NCBI GenBank assembly: GCA_030374735.1 | Contig: JASCIV010000174.1 | Location: forward strand, 1 to 34,707 | From: Gracilaria caudata | Taxonomy: Eukaryota > Rhodophyta > Florideophyceae > Gracilariales > Gracilariaceae | Length of the DNA: 34,707 nucleotides | Direction of reading: 5' to 3' | Part shown: in pieces, positions 28,178-34,707 of the stretch | Layout: each line of letters opens with the position of its first letter | How positions within the stretch are numbered: the first letter of the stretch is position 1 | Program-made: the position numbers and the translations under genes | The notes under the pieces: generated by a model | Told to the model about the DNA's origin: nothing | The model's database searches: none | The model's input: only the letters and a program-made list of their open reading frames with translations

Positions 28178-29788
28178 TTATGTACATGGTGGTTCTCTTT
28201 CGAGAAGATACAGTGTATGGAACATTCCTGCTGCCGCACGCAACGCTCTGTATCCCTTCGGTATTTGAACTCGTGACAAAGAAACCCGATGAGGCCTAAT
28301 GACACGAGCATTCTGACTCCCCTCGATGGTGAGTCCCATTTCTCCAGCAGCAATTTGCCCGAACGTGTTTGTCCCCATCGCAAAAGCGCACCCGTCGTCA
28401 GTGGTGATAGCATAATGAGAAAGACCCGCGCTGACCGATGCAGCACTTATGTGAAGCAATTCATCTGTGACATGAAATCGTTTTCGATGATTACTTACAG
28501 CGACTTCGCTCTCATCTGTGCTGGCAACGGCAAATCCTTCCCCAACCGACAGATGTGTCACGCGACTCATTCCCAACCCGCCGATGACGCTTAGCCCGCC
28601 ATGACGCTTGCCAGTAACCAAGACCATATTATCGACGGTCAGTAACATAGTGGTATCAGAACCACAAGCAATCCGTACAACCCTTCTACCAAAACAACCA
28701 ATGGGTGCAAATTTGTCACGTCGCCCACCTCGTCTACCTCCAAGCTGTCCTCTTGAGTTATCTCCCGTTCCCCACGCAGTGCCGTCCTCCAGCAACACAA
28801 CCGTGTGAGCATTTCCGGCTGCGATCATACGCGCCGGTAAAAGATCAAGCTTTGAAAATCGTTCTTGTTGCGTACGGTTGCCAAGCCCCAGCTGTCCGAA
28901 TTCATTCGCTCCTGTGACGAGAACGAGTCCCTGACCAGTAAGCACCACCGTATGTCCGAATCCGCACGCAACCTGCGCAACTCTTGCCCACTTGAGATCC
29001 ACAACTGGCGTCCATGCAGAACGAAGGGATAGGTCGCCTAGCCCGAGTTGCCCTCTGTGATTAGCACCTGCGACGTGTAGCGTTCCAAGTTCAGAAACTG
29101 CTGCAGAGTGATGAAATCCAGCACTAATCATGATTAGGTTGGCAGCTGGTCGTTCAAACTCACATGCTTCAGAAGCCACTCTGTACGTGGGGGTAAGAGA
29201 GTTCTGATCATTGCTGTCGGGTCTCACTCCCTGTCCCAGATCGTTTCGGCCGCAACTCCATACTTCAGTACGACCGCTGGGCGCGGCGGCTCCATCTAAT
29301 CGTTGCAGATAGCGTAGCAATGAGATCCAAGTTTCTGAAGAAAGTTTGTTATCAACCAATGCCCTACCGTTCGGATGCGCATAAACCAAAGCCGCCGCAG
29401 CTACCTCTGTAGCATATGCTAGAGATTGTACATTCTCCATTAACGCAGCACTTTTCAAAGCGGCAAGATCTCCCGCAGTTAAGTCACAACAACATAACAT
29501 GTGTTCCACAAGATGTTGGGGGAGTACAGCAAAAATTTCAAGACCATTTGGCCACGGCGCAGGATAAGAGCCCATCTTCAACTGCTCCCTTCGTCGAGAG
29601 GTGTTGAACGACGAGGAAAATGACACTCTCCGGATAACGTGCGTTGCATGAGTGTTTGCGACACGCGGCGTCAGAGAACAAGCGCTATCAAGACCGGTAT
29701 GCGCTTGTGAATGCGAGACACGGCTCGGAAAGCATCTTTGCCGTGGAGCATCAGACGAGGAAATATAACCCGACGCGGGGAGCGACAT
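28178..29788 (-). CDS. RCC1-repeat protein with F-box-like N-terminal region
   Basis: The first in-frame ATG is 29788, giving 536 aa; the frame upstream begins with TTG at 29890. A Ser/Arg/His-rich leader of about 70 residues could target an organelle, or translation could start at ATG 29575 (MGSYPAPWPNG). Next is a helical segment, LEIFAVLPQHLVEHMLCCCD, that resembles the F-box-like helix before RCC1 repeats in some plant proteins. About six or seven RCC1 blades follow (about residues 175-530), with repeated GxNxxGQLGLG signatures: GRNDLGQG, GANHRGQLGLGD, GANEFGQLGLGN, GDNSRGQLGG and GTNTFGQIAAG. RCC1 propellers act as Ran exchange factors, UV-B receptors or partner-binding scaffolds; which applies here is unknown. 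It is convergent with the TraB-family gene (about 160 bp). Confidence 0.85.
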   Translation of the reverse strand: MSLPASGYISSSDAPRQRCFPSRVSHSQAHTGLDSACSLTPRVANTHATHVIRRVSFSSSFNTSRRREQLKMGSYPAPWPNGLEIFAVLPQHLVEHMLCCCDLTAGDLAALKSAALMENVQSLAYATEVAAAALVYAHPNGRALVDNKLSSETWISLLRYLQRLDGAAAPSGRTEVWSCGRNDLGQGVRPDSNDQNSLTPTYRVASEACEFERPAANLIMISAGFHHSAAVSELGTLHVAGANHRGQLGLGDLSLRSAWTPVVDLKWARVAQVACGFGHTVVLTGQGLVLVTGANEFGQLGLGNRTQQERFSKLDLLPARMIAAGNAHTVVLLEDGTAWGTGDNSRGQLGGRRGGRRDKFAPIGCFGRRVVRIACGSDTTMLLTVDNMVLVTGKRHGGLSVIGGLGMSRVTHLSVGEGFAVASTDESEVAVSNHRKRFHVTDELLHISAASVSAGLSHYAITTDDGCAFAMGTNTFGQIAAGEMGLTIEGSQNARVIRPHRVSLSRVQIPKGYRALRAAAGMFHTLYLLEREPPCT

Positions 29789-30156
29789 GCGGTTAAAACG
29801 GGACGAGAGGGTAAGGAGGTTGTCGCGAGGTCGCTGTACGCGCGGTACGTCTGTTGGGACAAGAAAATTGCGCTGAACTGCGGGCTGCAAGCGTCTCGGC
29901 AGCGTGGATGATAGGGCCTCGTGGACGCGCGACAGACGCGAAGGACGGATTGGTGCGGACGGTGTGCAGGGGAGTGGGAGCTACGCGTAGCAGTGTGACT
30001 GTTGTGAGTGGAAGCGGTGGTGAAGAAGCACCGTGGACGTTTTTCGGTTCAGCGCGGTTGTGAATGCGCCAAGCGGCGTTTGTGGGTCGCTGCAACACGG
30101 GCGGCGGCGGTTTGCAGAGTGGTGGCGCCTCTGTGGCGCCTATTCACTTTGGATGT

Positions 30157-30165
30157 AGCCAATCA
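30157..30165 (+). promoter_or_regulatory. CCAAT box
   Basis: AGCCAATCA lies about 440 bp upstream of the 30606 start and about 370 bp upstream of the RCC1 start. It is identical to the 9-mer in the PPTC7-like/HAT1 divergent promoter. NF-Y binding is inferred. Confidence 0.4.
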
Positions 30166-30303
30166 ATTACCGTTGGCCACCGTAGTCTTGTGATCTTTTG
30201 TCGCTCCATTCCGTGAAGCGACGGGATCGGTGATCTGCCTTGTCGATGCGAGTTGAGGTGGCATGTGGCCGTGTGTGCAGATATCGGCATGCAATCACAA
30301 AAG

Positions 30304-30344
30304 CTCTGCCCAAGTCGTATAGATTCGATACGGATTGGGCAGAG
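30304..30344. repeat. 41-bp near-perfect palindrome
   Basis: Two 19-nt arms, each beginning CTCTGCCCAA from the outside and matching at 16 of 19 positions, flank a 3-nt centre. It lies upstream of the small unknown gene. It could be an operator-like binding site, a hairpin in a transcript, or the relic of an element. Confidence 0.7.
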
Positions 30345-30605
30345 TGTTCGTGATTGTATGATACGCCGGTTTGCTTTCTGGTCTGTTCCCTCCGCTTCGT
30401 TTCTGAACAATCGAAGCGAAACGAGCGTGTTCAGTGGAAAGGATTCCGCTTGGCTGGGTTGCAGACCGAAGAGAAACATACCATTCCACACACAAGCCCA
30501 ACCCGCTTCTGTCTGTGTTCATGAATAAACACCGCACCACCCGTTCCTCCTCCTTCGCTGTCGTTGCGGCAAACTCCTCTCCATTCGACTCCCTTCTTCG
30601 CCATC

Positions 30606-31202
30606 ATGGATGCTCACCGTAACACCCGCAGGATCTCCAACCTTCCAACTCCGGCCAGCCCTAAGCCAAAACCGTCGTCTTCTAGACTTATATTTAATCG
30701 CAGCCCAGTATGTCTAACTCAAACGTCTTCTTTCTTCGCAATCCTCTTCTACATGACACTGACCACGAACTCTACTCCAAACAAACAGACTCCCGGTGCC
30801 ATATCGAAGGCACGTGCGAAGACGACGAGGAACTCCGGGAGGCGTAATGCTAAGCCGTGTCCCGATGATTCGCGTAGGGTTGATTCCCGCCGGCTCGATT
30901 CCATGGATACGGATCAAGCCAGTCCAGTTCCTGCCTTCGACAGCAACGAATGCCCAGACGATCCTGATCTGGTTGACATTAAGGCTAGGCTGGAAGGGCA
31001 CGAGCAGAGGATCTGCCTCATTCTCGGCAACATGCATAGCGAGATGGCCAAATGTTCAAATTACATGCTGGAATGTATCTCCATTCATCTGAAGAAGGTG
31101 ATCGATGCCGAAAAGAAGAAGATACCGAAAATCGAGAAGTTACGAGCAACTCAAAGGGCCGCTAATGTTCATCTTCAGGAGTTGCGAGGTAACAAACGCT
31201 GA
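30606..31202 (+). CDS. Small basic protein of unknown function
   Basis: The first in-frame ATG, 30606, is in a good context (ATCATGG); the frame is open slightly further upstream from a TTG. Unspliced, it encodes 198 aa. A probable 81-nt in-frame intron (30708-30788) would shorten it to about 171 aa and remove an oddly hydrophobic segment (SFFAILFYM). The N-terminal half is basic and rich in Ser, Pro and Lys, with SPKPKP-like stretches that could be phosphorylated. The C-terminal half (from VDIKARLEGHEQ onward) is helical and charged, with EKKKIPKIEKLRATQRAA, and may form a coiled coil. I do not recognise a family. It converges on the helicase gene, with about 246 bp between stops. Confidence 0.55.
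   Translation: MDAHRNTRRISNLPTPASPKPKPSSSRLIFNRSPVCLTQTSSFFAILFYMTLTTNSTPNKQTPGAISKARAKTTRNSGRRNAKPCPDDSRRVDSRRLDSMDTDQASPVPAFDSNECPDDPDLVDIKARLEGHEQRICLILGNMHSEMAKCSNYMLECISIHLKKVIDAEKKKIPKIEKLRATQRAANVHLQELRGNKR
30708..30788 (+). other. Possible in-frame intron of the small unknown gene
   Basis: The donor is CCCA|GTATGT at 30708 and the acceptor AAACAG ends at 30788. CTAAC and CTGAC words are available as branch points. The length, 81 nt, is a multiple of three, so the reading frame stays open with or without splicing. Removal would join SP to TPGAISK. Confidence 0.45.
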
Positions 31203-31448
31203 ATCGATGAATAGTCGTATGGCACGGTACAAACTACAAACACCTCCATCTTTCCCTTCCGACAGGATCTGCCACAACTAATGAGCACTCCTAGACAATA
31301 AGTGGTCCTTGGTATATCGCGTGTTTGGGAGTGGGAGTGCTCGTCCGTGTGGCTGATGCTTCTCAGCGACTCGTGTTGAAGAAAGACCAAAGTGCTACCA
31401 TCGCAAACGAGACGTGGTAGACAATATGAACGTTGACATGTAAACTAA

Positions 31449-32990
31449 TTAGGGTGCGTTTCTGCGTCTGCTGTTGTATCTCACAAGCAAGTAATCCCCT
31501 TCCCTGCTGTTATCCCTCTTAATACGGACTTGACGCTTTCTTCCTCTGAAGGTACCATCTGCCTTCAGTCTCTCATCTACCCATCTTGCATGTCTCTTAG
31601 ACCTGGCCGTCCTCAAAACCTTGTCTGTGGCGATACGGTCACGTCCCGCTCCCGTGTATTCTTTCCAAGCTTTCTTTGGACATACGCCGGCAATGGGGAG
31701 ACCCTTGACATGAGACAGAAACAGCTCTTCGGCAATAGCCTGTTCTCGTCTTCCCACAAGAACGTATGCCCTTCCGGTGCCCCTGATTCTTCCGATTCGA
31801 TGTAGATATTCGCTGCCAGTCATCGGTACGTCGAATAAGATCACAGTATCAATCTTGTGGTCATCAATTCCTCTCCCGAAGCTTTTCGAGCAGACTGCCA
31901 CCCAAACCTCGCCGGAAGAAAAAGCGTCCCAATCTGTATTTCGATCATCCCTATCCCGTCCTTCTCCAGATAAGTGAACTACATCTGTTCCTCTCGAACG
32001 GATTTCTTGCACTATTGTTTCCCTTCGTTTGACATTGTCACAGAAGATTAACACCTTCCCGGAGTTAGTGCCTTTCCTGACCACAGAGAAAACTTCCATC
32101 AACTTCTGAAGCTTTGCATCTTCAGATCCATCAACCCTGATGAAAGTCGTTTTCACTTGTGATGATGAAGTCGCTCGATGTAGTCGGCTTCCTCGAGCAA
32201 CGTCAAGATTCCCGCCATGCCAACGTCGCAACCCAATTTCCATCGATGTTGGAACTGTGGCAGCAGAGTAGACGAACTGGACATCCTTTTCGCGTAGCAC
32301 GTTCATAAGTCCAGTGAGCTGAGGTCCAAATCCAGCGCTGGATGATATCAGTTCATCGGCCTCATCTAATACTATAGTTGAAATGCGAGAAAGATATAAG
32401 AGTTGCTGGTTGCGCATGTTTTCGATGCTTCCAGGCGTACCGACTATCAAATCCACCGGAGAGTCTTGCAGTCGTTTTCGGGATCTTCCAATTTGGGGGC
32501 CGCCTACTGCCGCTCTAACTCGGAACCTTGCGATATGCGATAGCGATTTTGATACTGAGAACACTTGAGCAGACAACTCCCTGGTCGGTACCACCACGAG
32601 AATTGAGGGGCGCATCGGAGACAATGACATTCCTCTGCTCAGCCCATCAGCGTTGGCACTTTCTTCCGAGTGCTTCAGGGATGAAATAAGTGGGGCAAGA
32701 TAGGCAATTGTCTTCCCCGCGCCGGTTTCAGCAGCAATGACAGCATTTCTGTGCGCCAGCAGTATAGGTGCGGCTTGTGCTTGTATGTTTGTGGGTTCAA
32801 TGATTTCATTTGCAGACAGGGCATCTTGTATAGACGCATGTAAACCTAATGAATCGAAAGATTTCCTGTCCGGGGTTATTGATGGAAGATGAAGATGAGG
32901 TGCAATTGTCGGTACTGAAGCGCACCAGCGAATACGTAATTGTCGGTAGAGCAATTCTCGAGATGACCATGCCAAGAAGCGACGAATCAT
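31449..32990 (-). CDS. DEAD-box RNA helicase, probably organellar
   Basis: This 513-aa protein starts at ATG 32990. Residues 1-25 (MIRRFLAWSSRELLYRQLRI...) are basic, without acidic residues except one Glu, and look like a mitochondrial or plastid leader. Helicase motifs are in order: Q-motif region FDSLGL ... EPTNIQAQA (about 45-73), AETGAGKT (87-94), PTREL (135-139), TPGS (185-188), DEAD (209-212), SAAT (242-245), VLIFCDN (313-319), FGRGIDD (371-377) and HRIGRIRGTGR (397-407). Motif III is SAAT where SAT is usual, and motif VI is HRIGRIRG where HRIGRTGR is usual. A basic tail, rich in Arg and Lys (GRKRQVRIKRD), may bind RNA. Such proteins remodel rRNA or introns in organelles. It is not the Dbp5 partner of Gle1, judged by the leader and motifs. 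Confidence 0.9.
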   Translation of the reverse strand: MIRRFLAWSSRELLYRQLRIRWCASVPTIAPHLHLPSITPDRKSFDSLGLHASIQDALSANEIIEPTNIQAQAAPILLAHRNAVIAAETGAGKTIAYLAPLISSLKHSEESANADGLSRGMSLSPMRPSILVVVPTRELSAQVFSVSKSLSHIARFRVRAAVGGPQIGRSRKRLQDSPVDLIVGTPGSIENMRNQQLLYLSRISTIVLDEADELISSSAGFGPQLTGLMNVLREKDVQFVYSAATVPTSMEIGLRRWHGGNLDVARGSRLHRATSSSQVKTTFIRVDGSEDAKLQKLMEVFSVVRKGTNSGKVLIFCDNVKRRETIVQEIRSRGTDVVHLSGEGRDRDDRNTDWDAFSSGEVWVAVCSKSFGRGIDDHKIDTVILFDVPMTGSEYLHRIGRIRGTGRAYVLVGRREQAIAEELFLSHVKGLPIAGVCPKKAWKEYTGAGRDRIATDKVLRTARSKRHARWVDERLKADGTFRGRKRQVRIKRDNSREGDYLLVRYNSRRRNAP

Positions 32991-33187
32991 TGTTGTGCTT
33001 GTCTTCGTCCCTGATCAGTCATGCGGTACTCCCTGACATCGTAAAACCAACCGTCATAATTACGTCCCCTGCGTTAATGGGTCCCGTTCCCTTGACGGAA
33101 GAGAGCCCAGGAAAGATCTGATCTCCTGCTTATTGCTCAGTCCGTACCGGATTCCAGACTTGCTTCGTTTCGGAAACAGGCACCGCT

Positions 33188-33368
33188 CGCCGCGTACTAG
33201 AGGTAGAGGGAACGCTACGTTCCCTCTACCGTCGTACTCGGCGAGTACAGTAGATCACAGCGAATTCGACTTGATTTTTATGCTTGTTACATATATCCGT
33301 AGTTAAAAAAAACAACCCTACCCTGATCAGGATCACGAGTAACTATCGTAGTAGCGTTCGAACGCTAC
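33188..33368. repeat. Cluster of palindromes
   Basis: Four palindromes lie within about 180 bp. GGTAGAGGGAACG (33202-33214) is followed after CTA by its exact complement (33218-33230), and imperfect pairing extends to about 33188-33243. GTACTCG-G-CGAGTAC follows (33234-33248). CCTGATCAGG lies at 33322-33331. GTAGCGTTCGAACGCTAC is a perfect 18-bp palindrome (33351-33368). The first and last share the GTAGCG/CGCTAC word. Confidence 0.7.
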
Positions 33369-34537
33369 CTCCGAAGGGTACGCCAACCGTACTTCTTCAA
33401 AAGGTTATCGGCGATAGTCAGAGTTCAACCGGCCGGAAAGGAACATTCCAATGCTGTCTAAATAGCTGACTTTTTTTGGTTAGAGACAGCTAAACGGGGA
33501 CTCCCAGGGATATATATGAACGAGTTTAGAGGCATGGATTCGAAAGAGAATCGATTTTGGTTACTCTGAACAGAGTTATATACTATAACAAGGAAAGACT
33601 CCTTCTACGTATCTATGCGTCTCTGTGCCTCTGTGCCCCTCTAGAGAACGGCCTCTACCTCTCTAGTATCTACAGAGCTGCTAAGAAAAGCCCAAAGTAG
33701 CCGAGTGGAAAGGACGAAAGCGTTCGGTTATGAGGACGGAAATTCTTGGTACAATTCCACTACTACCTTGCTTTCGTGACATCCTATTTGCCCCAACGAC
33801 GCATCTACGTGACATTGATGAGCATCCGGTTTGATGTTTAGAATTCAACCACACGTCAAACCTCTCCACCGTCGTAAGCCACGAAATGTCTCTTAGTGTG
33901 ACTCAATTCGGAACACAAAAGCCACATCTACGCTCACAACTCAGGCGTGACAACTGGAAATATCGGCGGAAAGAAGGCGTGCACTATATGCTACCCTGCA
34001 TTCTCTATATCGCCGTCGCTCTCTCAAATTGCAGTCACGTTGATGCCCACGTCTTCGCGGACGTTGAGTCCTGATTTTCAGCAAGCGCTGTCAGTTGCAC
34101 TGAGCTGAGAGAAGTACAAAAGCCGCCTCCAACCAGCGCTTCGACCTCTTCCGCCCTCCTTTCATCAACGTAATCCTCGGGAGCCCCAAGCTTCCCACCC
34201 TTCACCTCCTCTCTCTCTCACTCCTCCCCTCTCACTCCACCTCCACTTACTCCCCTTCCCTTTACCGAAACTTTTTCTGTATGTTCATCACCTCTCGATT
34301 TCTTCCTCGTTCAAGCGGGGCGACCTCTCTTTTGTTTGACTAACCTCCATCTCTGTCATCTACTGTTTGGTTCCTGTCTACAGATTTTCTCCTATCTTTT
34401 TTATCGGGCAACACCACAACCTCGTGCAAACAGCCAACAAGGCCAGAAAGGCAGCCGAGAACCGTTTCAATGGGGGGGATGGCTGTTCTCACTGTGGCAG
34501 GCCCGAACCGCGCTCAGCGAGGTAGGGCACCGTAACT

Positions 34538-34707
34538 GGTGCACCTGCATTGTCGTACTTCGGTAAGCGTCATGGCGATGCGATCCGGAGCCCAGATAGA
34601 CTGACCCAGGCCTGGTATAGGTCATTGGACGGGCGTCTCCCTCTGGTAGACCCTGAGCCGGTTCTCCATTTATGGGTGGGTACTGCACTCGGTGCACGCG
34701 CATTGTC
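34538..34707. repeat. Direct repeat at the right edge
   Basis: GGTGCACCTGCATTGTC (34538-34554) recurs as GGTGCACGCGCATTGTC (34691-34707), 153 bp apart, and the bases just before each copy are also alike. The second copy runs into the window end, so this may be the start of a tandem array or an element boundary. Confidence 0.55.

Larger units (their letters stand above)
29789..30605. promoter_or_regulatory. Divergent region between the RCC1 gene and a small unknown gene
   Basis: This stretch of about 820 bp holds an AGCCAATCA CCAAT box (30157-30165) and a 41-bp near-perfect palindrome (30304-30344). Bases near the RCC1 end are GC-rich. Short open frames on both strands have no domain support. 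Confidence 0.45.
32991..34707. other. Right flank, no supported gene
   Basis: No coding region is convincing in these 1.7 kb. They contain the palindrome cluster (33188-33368), a strongly CT-rich tract (about 34150-34265) that may be the promoter or 5' leader of a gene beyond the window, and a direct repeat close to the right edge. Confidence 0.5.

Noticed and set aside
33690..33770. tRNA-like sequence containing AGCCGAGTGG
   Set aside because: It begins like a Ser or Leu tRNA D-arm, but the T-arm lacks GTTCRA and the acceptor stem does not pair, so it is not a tRNA gene.
1..34707. CRISPR arrays, bacterial operons, riboswitches, rRNA genes
   Set aside because: None was seen; the gene content and introns are eukaryotic.

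Overview
This window is eukaryotic nuclear DNA. The genes are long and mostly free of introns, and they lie on both strands. The few introns I can support have GT donors, AG acceptors and CTAAC- or CTGAC-like branch points. The proteins are eukaryote-specific: importin-alpha-type armadillo repeats, Nup107, Gle1, HAT1, a TALE homeodomain, RCC1 repeats and a PPTC7-like phosphatase. Several N-termini look like organelle targeting peptides. Together these suggest an alga of the Archaeplastida with few introns, most likely a red alga, but the lineage is inferred and not proven by the sequence.

Layout from left to right. Bases 1-1423 hold nothing I can support. A 2 kDa-scale-large gene of about 2,030 codons (1424-8254, +) encodes the C-terminal half of an importin-alpha armadillo domain joined to ankyrin repeats and a long coiled-coil tail. 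A BELL/KNOX-like TALE homeodomain gene (9188-10894, -) converges on it. Its upstream region contains a probable hAT-type MITE of about 600 bp with dense ATTGC/GCAAT repeats. A PiT/PHO4 phosphate transporter gene (12666-14603, -) with strong codon bias and a TATA box follows, then a decayed non-LTR retrotransposon tail (about 15331-15525). A PPTC7-like phosphatase relative (15815-16801, -) is divergent from HAT1 (17205-18467, +). NUP107 (18622-21348, -) is divergent from GLE1 (22406-24028, +). An atypical SDR gene (24884-25684, +) and a three-exon TraB-family gene (26488-28018, +) follow. An RCC1-repeat gene with an F-box-like N-terminus (28178-29788, -) is divergent from a small unknown gene (30606-31202, +), which converges on a DEAD-box helicase gene with an organelle-type leader (31449-32990, -). 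The last 1.7 kb has palindromes and a CT-rich tract but no supported gene.

How the genes relate. Three encode nuclear transport parts: Nup107 (scaffold Y-complex), Gle1 (mRNA export) and the importin-alpha-derived protein. HAT1 acts on new histones before they enter chromatin. NUP107 and GLE1 lie head to head. The others are housekeeping or regulatory: phosphate uptake, a haploid/diploid-type homeodomain factor, and organelle RNA or redox proteins. I see no operon-like functional cluster.

The strongest candidates for something new are the importin-alpha/ankyrin/coiled-coil fusion, the MITE upstream of the homeodomain gene, and the PPTC7 relative with an altered active-site motif. Many apparent long open frames begin at TTG or GTG. 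I moved starts to the first in-frame ATG where that was so.
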